A stretch of DNA of 64,000 bases from Aedoeadaptatus coxii (GCF_001553115.1 NZ_KQ960172.1:148111-212110), one strand, 5' to 3'. Positions 34,836 to 44,057 are shown, counted from the stretch's first letter. Translations and numbers: made by a program. The notes: a model not told the origin generated them from the letters alone.

Positions 34836-35915
34836 TTAAAAATCGATTTTATCCAATATTCCCTTGGCTGCGGCGATCACCATGCCGTAATTGGTAATGT
34901 GAACACCGGCTTCCCGAGCTTTTTCAATGCGCGATTGCACGACGGGACGCTGAAACATACAGCTTCCGCACATGACCACGACGTCGTAATCGGAAATGTC
35001 CTCGGGGAATTGAATGCCTCGCGAAAAATCGATGGTAATGTTGTCGCCTAATTTTTTTCTGAGCATACGGGGGATTTTGACCCTGCCGATATCTTCTTCT
35101 TTCGGCGCGTGGGTACAGGCTTCGGACATTAAAATCCTCGCATTTTCTCCGAGGCCCATTAAGTGGCGAGCTCCCTCGATCATAATCTCCTCATCCCCTT
35201 TTGCCCGAGCAAAAAGAATAGAAAAAGACGTGATCTTCGAATCTTTCGGCTTTTTCTCGTAAACTTCCGGAAAAACCTGAGAGTCGGTAATGATCCAATC
35301 CGGCGCTTTTTGTAAATGGCGAAGGCTTGCGTCCATTGTCTCCAGTGTGGAAATGGTAGCGGTATACCCTCTGTCCAATATTTCCCGCATGGTTTGAACT
35401 TGGGGAAGGATGAGCCGCCCCGCCGGAGCCGATTCATCTTGTGGCATGACCAGGAGAAAATGCCCTTCCCCGATGTCGAGGCCGTCTAAAAGACCGGGGG
35501 CTTTCTTTTTTTCCTTCAGTAAAATTTTCAGCTCATTTAAAATTCGTTCTTTCTCCGGAAAAGGATAGCGCAGGGAAAGGGTGGGGATGTTTTTCTTGTA
35601 AATTCTTTCCAGAAATTCGCCGTCCACCCCTTCCAGCAAAATGGCGCAGTCGATTTCGTCGATGACCTTTCGGGTGCGTTCCATTCGCTGTTTCCCCAGA
35701 GTCGTGTCGTCTAAAAATCCCGCCGTGTCGATGAAGGTGACGGGGCCGATACCGTCGAGCTCCATGTTTTTATATACCGGATCCGTCGTGGTGCCCGGCG
35801 CATCGGACACCATGGAAACTTCCTGACCGGTCAAAAGATTCATCAGCGTGCTCTTACCGCTATTGGTTTTCCCGAAAATAGCGATGTGGAGCCGCATTCC
35901 CTTGGCCGTTTCCAT
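34836..35915 (-). CDS. hydF: [FeFe]-hydrogenase H-cluster maturation GTPase HydF
   Basis: The 359-residue protein has an N-terminal GTPase domain (P-loop FGKTNSGKST, residues 14-23; DAPGTTTDPV; DTAGF), a central dimerisation region, and a C-terminal Fe-S domain with Cys-Thr-His (SEACTHAP) and the paired cysteines MCGSCMF. HydF is the scaffold on which the diiron subcluster is assembled and from which it is handed to apo-HydA. The ATG at 35915 begins right after the hydG stop (one base between). A longer in-frame start at 35990 lies inside hydG and is rejected. Confidence 0.95.
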   Translation of the reverse strand: METAKGMRLHIAIFGKTNSGKSTLMNLLTGQEVSMVSDAPGTTTDPVYKNMELDGIGPVTFIDTAGFLDDTTLGKQRMERTRKVIDEIDCAILLEGVDGEFLERIYKKNIPTLSLRYPFPEKERILNELKILLKEKKKAPGLLDGLDIGEGHFLLVMPQDESAPAGRLILPQVQTMREILDRGYTATISTLETMDASLRHLQKAPDWIITDSQVFPEVYEKKPKDSKITSFSILFARAKGDEEIMIEGARHLMGLGENARILMSEACTHAPKEEDIGRVKIPRMLRKKLGDNITIDFSRGIQFPEDISDYDVVVMCGSCMFQRPVVQSRIEKAREAGVHITNYGMVIAAAKGILDKIDF

Positions 35916-35916
35916 T

Positions 35917-37332
35917 TTAGAACCTGAAATCCCGTTCGCCGCTTTGAATACGGCTAACGTATTCAGCGGCCTTGTTGCGCAAATCGTCACGTTCCACTAA
36001 TTGCAGAAAATCCTTCATCTTCGATTCGCCCAGGGCGCGAGTTTCCGGCGCGGCGTAATCCGACAAATATTCCTGAAGGGTCATAATGGCGTTCGGTTGA
36101 CAGAATTTTGCAATTTGAAAACTCTTTACTTCTTCCATAAAAGTTTCCCCCGTGCGGCCGGCGCGGTAGCATGCGGTGCAGAAGCTGGGCAGGTAACCCA
36201 GTTCCATTAACCAGTAAATAACCTCGTCCAAACTGCGGGTGTCGTTGGTATCGAATTGGGCGGAGTTATCCTCTTCTCTGCCTTCTTTGTATCCGCCGAC
36301 GGATGTTTTCGAGCCGCCGCTGATTTGGGAAACGCCGAGCTCTAAGGCGCGTTCGCGCATACCTTGGCTTTCGCGGGTGGAAATAATCATGCCCGTGTAG
36401 GGAACGGAAATGCGAATTAAGGCGATAATATCTTCAAAAAGTTCATCGGGCACGCCGTTTTCGAATTCGTCGGGATTAATATCATCTGCCGGACGAATAC
36501 GGGGTACGGAAATCGTATGGGGGCCTACGCCCATGTATGCTTCCAAGTGTTCCGCATGCATAAGTTGACCGACGAAATCGTATTGGTAATTGTTTAAGCC
36601 GTATAAAACGCCGAGACCGACGTCGTCGATGCCGCCTTCCATGGCGCGGTCCATGGCTTCGGTATGGTATGCCCAGTTGGATTTCGGCCCCGTCGGATGA
36701 AGCTCTTCGTAATTTTTCTTGTGATAGGTTTCTTGGAAGAGAATATAGGTGCCGATTTCCGCTTCTTTTAATTTGCGGTAGTTTTCCACGGTAGTAGCGG
36801 CAATGTTGACGTTGACGCGACGAATGGCGCCGTTTTTATGTTTAATGGAATAAATGGTTTTGATGCTGTCGAGAACGTATTCGATGGGATTGTTCACCGG
36901 GTCTTCGCCGAGCTCCAGCGCCAAGCGCTTGTGCCCCAAATCTTGAAGGGCGATGACTTCCTCGCGAATTTCATCTTGCGTCAACTTGACCCTGTCGATG
37001 TGTTTGTTTTTGTAGTGATAGGGGCAGTAAACGCAGCCATTGACGCAATAATTTGAAAGATACAAGGGTGCGAATAGGACGACGCGGTTGCCGTAATATT
37101 TCTTCTTAATGTCGATGGCCAGTTCTTTATAGGCCTTGCGAACGTCTTTAAGTTCCGTCAACAGCAAAACGGCGGCTTCTCTGTGACTCAGCCCTTCCAT
37201 TTTCCGCCCTTTTTCGAGGATCTCCTCTTGCAGTTTTCGATTGTTTGCATTGTCTCTGGCATAAGCCAAAGTATCCATAATTTCGTCGTGATTTATAAAT
37301 TCTTCCGCCTTAGGCGATTTTACATTGTACAT
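35917..37332 (-). CDS. hydG: [FeFe]-hydrogenase maturation radical SAM tyrosine lyase HydG
   Basis: The 471-residue radical SAM enzyme (ThiH-like) has the CxxxCxxC cluster motif in NYCVNGCVYCPY near residue 98. Its C-terminal domain carries the auxiliary-cluster cysteines in FCTACYRAGRTGE. HydG cleaves tyrosine to give the CO and CN ligands of the H-cluster. GGAG precedes the ATG, which follows the hydE stop without a gap. Continuous with hydE and hydF on the same strand, so co-transcribed. Confidence 0.96.
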   Translation of the reverse strand: MYNVKSPKAEEFINHDEIMDTLAYARDNANNRKLQEEILEKGRKMEGLSHREAAVLLLTELKDVRKAYKELAIDIKKKYYGNRVVLFAPLYLSNYCVNGCVYCPYHYKNKHIDRVKLTQDEIREEVIALQDLGHKRLALELGEDPVNNPIEYVLDSIKTIYSIKHKNGAIRRVNVNIAATTVENYRKLKEAEIGTYILFQETYHKKNYEELHPTGPKSNWAYHTEAMDRAMEGGIDDVGLGVLYGLNNYQYDFVGQLMHAEHLEAYMGVGPHTISVPRIRPADDINPDEFENGVPDELFEDIIALIRISVPYTGMIISTRESQGMRERALELGVSQISGGSKTSVGGYKEGREEDNSAQFDTNDTRSLDEVIYWLMELGYLPSFCTACYRAGRTGETFMEEVKSFQIAKFCQPNAIMTLQEYLSDYAAPETRALGESKMKDFLQLVERDDLRNKAAEYVSRIQSGERDFRF

Positions 37333-38379
37333 TTATGACTCCTTACCCATATAATCTCCGCGGCTCATGACGATTTCATAGCCTAACGCCGCGATTTGAC
37401 GCTTTAATTCTTCCAAATTTTCCGCCGCTTCCAATTGAAAAGCCGCCTTGTCGTCGTAAAGTGCGTATTGACCGCGCACCGCGGCCGGCGACAAATTCGG
37501 CATAAACACATTGGCGCCCGCTAATATACCCCGATTGCGTCCGTCCTTCGCCAAGGTTTGCATGGCCGTGGTCGACGGTAAATTGGCTTTTGGAAAGAGC
37601 AATCTTAAAATAGCGATGCAAATGGCCGTGCGCTCCACGCTTCCGCTCGGGAAGTTCTTAAAGGGGGTGGCGTGATGGGTTACGTAAGGACCGATGCCCA
37701 CCATGGCGGGCTCGAGTTCTTTTAAAAAGCGAAAATCCTCAACGAGATTTTCCACCGTTTGATAGGGGCTCCCCACCATAAAACCGCTTCCCACTTGAAA
37801 GCCCAATGATTTTAAATCCCGAAGGCATTGAATCCGATGCTCCCTTTTCATGGAAGAGGGATGTAATTTTTTGTAATGCTCGGGATTAAAGCTTTCATGA
37901 CGAAGCAAAAAGCGATCGGCGCCTGCCGCCTTCCAACGGGCATATACGGATTTCGGCCGCTCCCCTACGGAAAGGGTAACCGCCGCATCGGGTTCGATGC
38001 GTTTAATGGCGTGAAGCCACTCCGTAATGTCCTCGTCGGGAAATCCCGGGTCTTCTCCCCCTTGCAGTACGAAGGTTTTAAAACCCATGGCGGCTCCCGC
38101 CTCTACAGTATGCTCCATAACCTCTTTTGAAAGGCGATAGCGCTCCACTTCTCCGTTGCCCCTGCGAATGCCGCAGTAGTAACAATTGTTTTTGCAGTAA
38201 TTTGAAAATTCGATCAGGCCCCGCACGAAGATTTTTTTATGGAAATAGCGTTCCGTAATCTCCCGCGACTTTTTAAATAAAGGCTCTCGCGCCTCGTCCT
38301 CGTGTTCGAGAATGTAGCGTATGTCCTCGTCGCTTAGGGTGCCTGTGTCGTCGTAGTGTTTTAAGATCTCATCGATCAT
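37333..38379 (-). CDS. hydE: [FeFe]-hydrogenase maturation radical SAM protein HydE
   Basis: The 348-residue radical SAM protein (BioB-like) has CxxxCxxC in NYCKNNCYYCGIR near residue 62, followed by the BATS-type C-terminal part (LPSTTAMQTL, GANVFMPNLSP). HydE acts in building the azadithiolate-bridged diiron centre. Its ATG overlaps the TGA of the TM1266-family gene (ATGA), showing tight coupling, with AGGTG upstream. Confidence 0.95.
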   Translation of the reverse strand: MIDEILKHYDDTGTLSDEDIRYILEHEDEAREPLFKKSREITERYFHKKIFVRGLIEFSNYCKNNCYYCGIRRGNGEVERYRLSKEVMEHTVEAGAAMGFKTFVLQGGEDPGFPDEDITEWLHAIKRIEPDAAVTLSVGERPKSVYARWKAAGADRFLLRHESFNPEHYKKLHPSSMKREHRIQCLRDLKSLGFQVGSGFMVGSPYQTVENLVEDFRFLKELEPAMVGIGPYVTHHATPFKNFPSGSVERTAICIAILRLLFPKANLPSTTAMQTLAKDGRNRGILAGANVFMPNLSPAAVRGQYALYDDKAAFQLEAAENLEELKRQIAALGYEIVMSRGDYMGKES

Positions 38380-38630
38380 AAAACACCTGCCAGCGTCGTT
38401 TTCACCGTAACGTGATCCAGCATGCCCAGTTTCCCGGACAGCGCGTTGATCTGATCCTGCTCGCCGTCTACGGCGATGCTGATCAACGAAAGGTTTCGTT
38501 TCGGATAAGGAATGCCCAGTCGGCCGACGATAATGTGGCGGCTCTCGTGTAGGAGCTTGTTAATGCTCTCTACGACAGATTCCTCGTTGGACTCGACGAT
38601 GATGGCGATAATTCCTAATTTTTCGTTCAT
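38376..38630 (-). CDS. TM1266-family putative regulator of the iron-only hydrogenase system
   Basis: The 84-residue protein consists of one ACT/NikR-C-like ferredoxin fold (KLGIIAIIVES ... IIVGRLGIPYPKRNLSLISIAVDGEQDQINALSGKLGML). Small proteins of this family are found next to hydrogenase maturation or hydrogenase genes in Thermotoga and Clostridia and have been proposed to regulate the system, but have no DNA-binding domain and no proven function. TAGGAGGTATT precedes the ATG. It is the first gene of the hydE-hydG-hydF operon. Confidence 0.85.
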   Translation of the reverse strand: MNEKLGIIAIIVESNEESVVESINKLLHESRHIIVGRLGIPYPKRNLSLISIAVDGEQDQINALSGKLGMLDHVTVKTTLAGVL

Positions 38631-38761
38631 AATACCTCCTACCTCTGCTTAAAGGAAACCCTCGAAGAAAAGGTGCATTCATTCTAACGTCATTATTTTA
38701 TCATACCCAGTCCTCCGTTTGATTTAGTGAGGGAAAATATAGAGTATTTTTTTATTGAAAA

Positions 38762-38781
38762 AGAGCCGCCGAGGCGACTCT
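38762..38781 (-). terminator. Rho-independent terminator after the PPC-domain gene
   Basis: AGAGTCGCC and GGCGGCTCT pair around a very short loop, followed by TTTTTC on the minus strand; it ends the nucleoside transporter operon. No clear promoter box is evident for the hyd operon in 38631-38761. Confidence 0.85.
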
Positions 38782-38785
38782 TCTT

Positions 38786-39217
38786 TTAAAAAATCATTTG
38801 ATTGATGCCGATGCCATCGTGATAGGTTCGATGGATGGCACCGTCGATTACGCGAATAAAAATTTCCGCCGTGACGGAGATCACGCAGCGATCTAAATGG
38901 CCGCCTTTTACCACGCCGTCTACGCCGCCTAAATTAATGTGGCTGTGGAGATAGGCCTTTCCGTCTTTTCGGGAAAGGTTGCCGGCGATGGCTGTGATTT
39001 CAAAAGGCTCGGTATAGTGGGTCAACTTATATTCTTTGGCGTTTAAATCCATAATGCCGATGGTGACATCGTCGGTTGCGCCGATGCCTTCGATGGTGGC
39101 CGCTTGAATATTTTCTTTTTCCCCTACTTCCAAAATAGATGCAATCATTTCATCGCCGGGATCCAATCGAAGGGCGATGACGGGCTCATTCCCGTTTGCA
39201 AAGATTTTATATTCCAT
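38786..39217 (-). CDS. PPC (DUF296) domain protein
   Basis: The 143-residue protein is a single PPC/DUF296 domain (LDPGDEMIASILEVGEKENIQAATI, GIGATDDVTIGIMD, and the His-bearing LHSHINLGG with GGHL further on). In plants this domain is joined to AT-hooks; bacterial stand-alone forms are trimeric and may bind a metal or small molecule. No DNA-binding motif is visible, so a regulatory role is not shown. It starts 12 bases after the permease stop with GGGAGGATAAA and is the last gene of the nucleoside importer operon, suggesting a link to purine or nucleoside handling (inference). Confidence 0.85.
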   Translation of the reverse strand: MEYKIFANGNEPVIALRLDPGDEMIASILEVGEKENIQAATIEGIGATDDVTIGIMDLNAKEYKLTHYTEPFEITAIAGNLSRKDGKAYLHSHINLGGVDGVVKGGHLDRCVISVTAEIFIRVIDGAIHRTYHDGIGINQMIF

Positions 39218-39229
39218 TTTATCCTCCCG

Positions 39230-40168
39230 CTATTTCGTGCGCTTGTAGGGAATGCCGTTGGCGCTGGGGCCGCGAGCTTCGCCAACGAAGAGCACCATGG
39301 AAATCATGGTAATAACGTAGGGCAACATGTTTAAGAGATTAGGCGAAATGCTGATGGAGGTGGAACCCATAAAGATTACGAGACCTTCCGCCGCGCCGAA
39401 TAATAAACACGCCAGGAGGGTGGTGTGCGGTTTCCAACCGCCGAAGATAACAGCCGCAAGGGCGATAAAGCCTTGGCCGGAAATCAGCGTTTCTCTAAAG
39501 TTTGCCACGACGGCGAGGCTTAAACTCGCTCCGCCGAGGCCCGCTAAGAAGCCCGACGTCAAGACGCCGATATATTTTAATTTATACACGTCGATACCCA
39601 ATGTTTCCGCCGCGTGGGGATGTTCCCCTACGGAACGCATACGAAGGCCCAACTTCGTCTTGTAAAGCACGAAGAAGACGATGGCCACGAGTAAAAAGGC
39701 GATGTATACCGTAATATATTGGCTGAAAATCATATCACCTACGCTTCCGGCGGGGAAGACGTTGGTTAAAACGCGGGGCATTTTATTTTTAAAGGGAATG
39801 GGTTTGGTCATGGCGGCGCCTTTGAAGAAGAGGCGCGCGAGGAAAATGGAAAGACCGGGACCCAATAAGTTTAATGCCGTACCGCTGACGACGTGATCGG
39901 CGCCGAAATGAATGGTGGCGATGCCGTGTAAAAGGGCGATGGCCATGCCGCCGAGACCGGCGCTGAAAAAGGCGATCCAGGGGTTTCCCACATAATATCC
40001 TACAATGGCACCGACGACGGCGCCGATGGTCATCATGCCTTCTAGGCCGATGTTGACGACGCCCGTATTTTCACTGACCACGCCGCCCATGGCGGTGTAG
40101 ATTAAAGGAGCGGCGTAGAGCAAGGTAATGCCGAGAATACCGGCAATATTCACTAAAAGATTATTCAA
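39230..40168 (-). CDS. nupQ: Nucleoside ABC transporter permease (NupQ-like)
   Basis: The 312-residue inner-membrane protein has about eight to nine hydrophobic segments and the family sequence GGVVSENTGVVNIGLEGMMTIGAVVG near residue 30, with the EAA-like loop around LGIDVYKLKYIGVLTSGFLAGLGG. It is the second permease of a BmpA/RbsC-type importer. The start is TTG at 40168, after GAGGGG, overlapping the end of the first permease gene by 8 bases. Confidence 0.92.
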   Translation of the reverse strand: MNNLLVNIAGILGITLLYAAPLIYTAMGGVVSENTGVVNIGLEGMMTIGAVVGAIVGYYVGNPWIAFFSAGLGGMAIALLHGIATIHFGADHVVSGTALNLLGPGLSIFLARLFFKGAAMTKPIPFKNKMPRVLTNVFPAGSVGDMIFSQYITVYIAFLLVAIVFFVLYKTKLGLRMRSVGEHPHAAETLGIDVYKLKYIGVLTSGFLAGLGGASLSLAVVANFRETLISGQGFIALAAVIFGGWKPHTTLLACLLFGAAEGLVIFMGSTSISISPNLLNMLPYVITMISMVLFVGEARGPSANGIPYKRTK

Positions 40169-41273
40169 GTTCTTCCCCTCCTTTAGCTTTCTTGGAAGCG
40201 AACTTTAGGCGAATCCATTCGAGGAATTGCGGCATGGCGATAAACAATACGATGATACCGATGACGATATTAATAACTTCAGACGGTGTGTTTAACGCAG
40301 AATTTAGTTTTCCGCCACCGTAGCTTAACGCTGCAAACAGAATGCCCGACGGAATACAGGCGATGGGGTTGTTCGCCGCGATCAAAGACACGGCGATGCC
40401 GTTAAAGCCGTAGCCTTGTTGCGCCGCCAAAATACCGATATTGCCCGTAACGCCTAAAACTTGTACGGCGCCTGCAAGACCGGCCATGCCGCCGGAAATG
40501 GCCATGGAAATGACGGTGCTTTTCTTAATGTCGATGCCGCCGTATTCAGCTGCAAAGCGATTAAAGCCCACCGCTTTTAATTGATAGCCTAAAGTGGTCT
40601 TTTTCAGAATAAACCACACGAGGATGGCGACGAGAACGGCGAGAATAATTCCCCAGTGAAGGGGCGGATTTAAAATGCCCTTTAAAAATGCATTGTTCTT
40701 TAAAATCGCCCGTCCCGCTTCCGATTGTTTCCATTTACCTAAAATGCGAATGCTCGCCGAAGGTTCGATGTTAAAAGAGTAGTTGCTGTCCGGCTTTCTG
40801 AGGAAAGCTTTCGTCAACATATAGTTGCTGAAGTAAAAGGCGATCCAGTTTAACATGATCGAAGAAATAACTTCATTTACGCCCCGTTTCGCCTTAAAAA
40901 TACCGACGAGTCCGCCCCAAATGGCGCCGACGATAATGCCGGCTACAAGGGCCACAATGCCGTGTAATACCGGCGGCAGCTTGACGACGACGCCGACGAT
41001 GACGGCGCCGAGGGAGCCCATAATAAACTGACCTTCCGCGCCGATATTAAAGATGCCCGTTCGAAAGGCAAAGGCTACGGCGACCCCGGTTAAAATAATG
41101 GGTACCGCTTCGACGATGGTCCACGACAGATACTTCGGCTTTCCGAAAGCACCTAATATCATGACTTTATATGCTTCCAAAGGATTGACACCGATCACTA
41201 GCAAGATGACGGCACCGACCAAAAGTCCCAATAAAACGGACATAAAAGTATATGACAACATACGCTTATTCAC
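40161..41273 (-). CDS. nupP: Nucleoside ABC transporter permease (NupP-like)
   Basis: The 370-residue membrane protein has roughly ten hydrophobic segments and the family motif AFRTGIFNIGAEGQFIMGSLGAV near residue 70. It forms the importer channel with the following permease. The start chosen is GTG at 41273, eight bases after GGAGG; an earlier in-frame GTG (41282) forms part of that ribosome binding site. It overlaps the end of the ATPase gene by 8 bases, so the operon is translationally coupled. Confidence 0.92.
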   Translation of the reverse strand: MNKRMLSYTFMSVLLGLLVGAVILLVIGVNPLEAYKVMILGAFGKPKYLSWTIVEAVPIILTGVAVAFAFRTGIFNIGAEGQFIMGSLGAVIVGVVVKLPPVLHGIVALVAGIIVGAIWGGLVGIFKAKRGVNEVISSIMLNWIAFYFSNYMLTKAFLRKPDSNYSFNIEPSASIRILGKWKQSEAGRAILKNNAFLKGILNPPLHWGIILAVLVAILVWFILKKTTLGYQLKAVGFNRFAAEYGGIDIKKSTVISMAISGGMAGLAGAVQVLGVTGNIGILAAQQGYGFNGIAVSLIAANNPIACIPSGILFAALSYGGGKLNSALNTPSEVINIVIGIIVLFIAMPQFLEWIRLKFASKKAKGGEELE

Positions 41274-42795
41274 GGTGATCACCTCCTGCCATATAGTAGC
41301 CTAATTCATTTTGATCGGCTTCACCCTCTGCAAAGATCTTCGTAATGGCACCTTCGTAAATAATGCCGATGCGATCGGAAAGGCTGATAACTTCATCCAG
41401 CTCAAAGCTGATGAGCAAGACGGCCTTTCCCCGATCCCGCTGTTGCACGAGGAATTTGTGAATGTTTTCGATAGCGCCGACGTCCAGGCCGCGAGTAGGT
41501 TGGGCGGCGATTAATACTTCCGGATCGTCGTCGATTTCCCGCGCGAGAATAACTTTTTGTTGATTCCCGCCGGAAAGATCTCCCGCAAGATAGGAACTCT
41601 TTCTCGGGCGAATATCGAAAGCTTCCATGAGCTTTTCCGCGTGAGAATGAATAGGTTCGTCTTGTAAAATTCCCTTTTTGGAATAAGGCGCGGCATAATA
41701 TTCATCGAGAATCATATTTTCCGCCACGGTAAATTCCTGCACGAGCCCGCGTTTGTTGCGGTCTTCGGGAATGTTGTTCATGCCCGCTTCGCGAATTTCT
41801 TTTGGAGAAGCGCCGGTAATATTCTTCCCTTCCACGGTAATCGTGCCGCTTTCCACTTTTCGTAGGCCCGTTAAGGCTTCTAAAAGTTCACTTTGGCCAT
41901 TACCGTCGACGCCGGCGATGCCGAAGATCTCTCCTCTTCGTACGTCGAGATTGAGTCCGCGCACCGCTTCGATGCCACGCACGTCCTTGACCCGCAACCC
42001 TTCTACTTTTAAGGCGACTTCGCCGGGAACGCAGGGCTTTTTATCGACTTTAAATTGAATGGAACGGCCTACCATCATTTCCGCAAGTTTCGCCTCGTCT
42101 ACAGAGCCTACATCCACTGTGCCGATGCGTTTCCCCCTGCGAATAATGGTGCATTTTTCCGCCAAGGCTTTAATTTCTTTTAATTTATGCGTAATGATGA
42201 TAACGCTTTTCCCCTCTTTAGCGAGGGCTTTAATAATGGCGATAAGTTCCTCAATTTCCTGAGGTGTGAGCACCGCCGTGGGCTCGTCGAAAATTAAAAT
42301 TTCCGCATCCCGATAGAGGGCCTTTAAAATTTCGACACGCTGTTGCATACCGACAGAAATGTCTTCGATTTTTGCATCCGGGTCGATTTTCAATCCGTAT
42401 TGATTGGAAAGTTCCATAACCCGTTTGCGCGCACTTTTTTTATCTAAGACGACGCCGCTCGTAGGTTCTTCGCCTAAAATAATATTTTCCACTACGGTAA
42501 AAGGTTGAAAGAGCATAAAGTGTTGATGCACCATGCCCAACCCTTTTTCAATAGCATCTTTCGGTCCTTTAAAATCCACCGGTTCCCCGTTGACTTTAAC
42601 TTCTCCCGACGTCGGATCGTAGAGACCGTATAGTATGTTCATAAGCGTCGATTTTCCGGCGCCGTTTTCTCCAAGTAAGGCGTGAATTTCACCTTTTTCC
42701 ACGACGAGATCGATCGCGTCGTTTGCCGTAAAGTCGCCGAATTTCTTCGTAATTCCACACATCTCTACAGCCGGCGCAAAATTTTTTTCAACCAT
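41266..42795 (-). CDS. nupO: Nucleoside ABC transporter ATP-binding protein (NupO-like, two ATPase domains)
   Basis: The 509-residue protein contains two ABC cassettes. The first has Walker A LLGENGAGKSTLMN (~40-53), signature ISVGMQQRVEIL and Walker B LIFDEPTAVLTPQE. The second is degenerate as in the sugar/nucleoside importer class, with GVDGNGQSELLEAL in place of Walker A and signature LSGGNQQKVILARE. It powers uptake of nucleosides delivered by the BMP lipoprotein. It has its own -10 at 42823-42828 and lies after the bmp terminator. Confidence 0.94.
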   Translation of the reverse strand: MVEKNFAPAVEMCGITKKFGDFTANDAIDLVVEKGEIHALLGENGAGKSTLMNILYGLYDPTSGEVKVNGEPVDFKGPKDAIEKGLGMVHQHFMLFQPFTVVENIILGEEPTSGVVLDKKSARKRVMELSNQYGLKIDPDAKIEDISVGMQQRVEILKALYRDAEILIFDEPTAVLTPQEIEELIAIIKALAKEGKSVIIITHKLKEIKALAEKCTIIRRGKRIGTVDVGSVDEAKLAEMMVGRSIQFKVDKKPCVPGEVALKVEGLRVKDVRGIEAVRGLNLDVRRGEIFGIAGVDGNGQSELLEALTGLRKVESGTITVEGKNITGASPKEIREAGMNNIPEDRNKRGLVQEFTVAENMILDEYYAAPYSKKGILQDEPIHSHAEKLMEAFDIRPRKSSYLAGDLSGGNQQKVILAREIDDDPEVLIAAQPTRGLDVGAIENIHKFLVQQRDRGKAVLLISFELDEVISLSDRIGIIYEGAITKIFAEGEADQNELGYYMAGGDHRE

Positions 42796-42822
42796 CGTTT
42801 TCCCCTTTCATATACTTGTTTA

Positions 42823-42828
42823 ATTATA
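42823..42828 (-). promoter_or_regulatory. -10 box of nupO
   Basis: TATAAT on the minus strand, 27 bases before the ATG at 42795. The -35 region is weak. It allows nupOPQ expression independently of, or in addition to, read-through from bmp. Confidence 0.45.
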
Positions 42829-42865
42829 CACTATCGGTCTGTAAATTTAAAAGGTTATAAAAAAA

Positions 42866-42883
42866 GGAGGGCGAATGCCCTCC
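42866..42883 (-). terminator. Terminator between the BMP lipoprotein gene and nupO
   Basis: GGAGGGC, ATTC loop, GCCCTCC, then seven T on the minus strand. Likely sets a higher level of binding protein than of transporter. Confidence 0.92.
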
Positions 42884-42898
42884 CCTTTTCGATCAAAT

Positions 42899-43999
42899 TT
42901 ATTTTGCTTCAAATGCTTTGTATTCTTCTTCCGTTGTCGGAACTTTGATTTCGCCCTTAATAATGCGTTGTTTTAAGGGTTCGATCTTCTTCAGGATTTC
43001 AGGTTTCACGTTCTTGTCGCTGGTAGGAGCGATGTCGACGGTGTCGCCTTCTTTAAGACCGAAGCTTAAGTTTTGTCCGCCGGGGAATGCTTCGCCCTTG
43101 CTCAAGTTTTCGAGCACTTTGTAAACGGCGCTGTCGGCACGTTTCATAGCGGAAGTTAATACATTGTCGGGAGCAATGGAGCTTTGGTCACGGTCTACGC
43201 CGATTGCCCATTTGTCCATGTCTTTTGCAGCTTCAATAACGCCGTCGCCTGCGCCGCCGGATGCGTGGAATACGACGTCAGCACCTTGTTGGTACATGTT
43301 GGTCGCAATGCTCTTGCCCTTAGCAGCGTCGGAGAAGTTGCCGACGTATTGGCTGATAAATTCGATCTTTTGACCTTTTTCCTTAGCCGCTTGATCTACA
43401 CCTGCGTGATAGCCTACTTCAAACGCTTTGATTAAAGTGGATTCTTGGCCGCCTACGAAACCGACTTTGTTGGTTTCGGTAGTAAGACCTGCAATGTAGC
43501 CTACTAAGAAGGAAGGTTCTTCCGCCTTAAATTCAAGACCGGTTAAGTTTTCGATGCCGTCTTTGTTAGCAGCATCGACGATGAGGAATTGAACGTCGGG
43601 ATTGTTTTTAGCAGCTTCTGTTACAGCTTCTTCAAGGTTGAAACCTGCTGCTACGATAATGTCGTTGTCTGCATCGAGTAAGGTTTCGATGTTCTTTTCG
43701 TAGTCGCTGGCTTCTTTAGATTCTTGGTAAGAAACTTCGTAGCCGAAATCGGCATGTGCTTTTTTCAAGCCTTCCCAAACACCTTGGTTAAAGGATTGGT
43801 CGTTGATGCCGCCTTCATCGGTTACAAAACCAATTTTAAGTTTTTTGCCGTCGGCTTTTTCTTCGCCTGCATTGGCTGCGGCATTTTTATCGTTGTCTGC
43901 TTTATTGTTGGCTTTGTTGCTGTTAGCAGCGCCGCCGCAAGCAGTCAAAACGAAAATGGACACCATGGTAAGTGCGAGTAATAGCGTTCTTTTCTTCAT
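42899..43999 (-). CDS. bmpA: BMP-family nucleoside-binding lipoprotein (PnrA/Med-like)
   Basis: The 366-residue extracytoplasmic binding protein has a signal peptide and lipobox LTAC (Cys21), then an Asn/Lys/Ala-rich linker (~24-50). The BMP fold begins KKLKIGFVTDEGGINDQSFNQGVWEGL, where Asp and Asn contact the nucleoside in related proteins. FHASGGAGDGVIEA and WAIGVDRDQSS follow. It should deliver purine nucleosides to NupO-P-Q downstream. It has a strong promoter and its own terminator. Confidence 0.93.
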   Translation of the reverse strand: MKKRTLLLALTMVSIFVLTACGGAANSNKANNKADNDKNAAANAGEEKADGKKLKIGFVTDEGGINDQSFNQGVWEGLKKAHADFGYEVSYQESKEASDYEKNIETLLDADNDIIVAAGFNLEEAVTEAAKNNPDVQFLIVDAANKDGIENLTGLEFKAEEPSFLVGYIAGLTTETNKVGFVGGQESTLIKAFEVGYHAGVDQAAKEKGQKIEFISQYVGNFSDAAKGKSIATNMYQQGADVVFHASGGAGDGVIEAAKDMDKWAIGVDRDQSSIAPDNVLTSAMKRADSAVYKVLENLSKGEAFPGGQNLSFGLKEGDTVDIAPTSDKNVKPEILKKIEPLKQRIIKGEIKVPTTEEEYKAFEAK

Positions 44000-44028
44000 G
44001 AATTTCCCCCTTTATTTGATCTGATCAT

Positions 44029-44057
44029 ATTATAGTATGTACCATTTATATTTTCAA
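44029..44057 (-). promoter_or_regulatory. Promoter of the BMP lipoprotein gene
   Basis: -35 TTGAAA (44052-44057), 17-base spacer, -10 TATAAT (44029-44034) on the minus strand; near-consensus. No purine riboswitch is seen in the ~25-base leader. Confidence 0.8.

Noticed and set aside
44001-44028. Purine riboswitch in front of the nucleoside importer
   Set aside because: The predicted leader is only about 25-30 bases, too short for the aptamer, and no conserved loop sequences are present.
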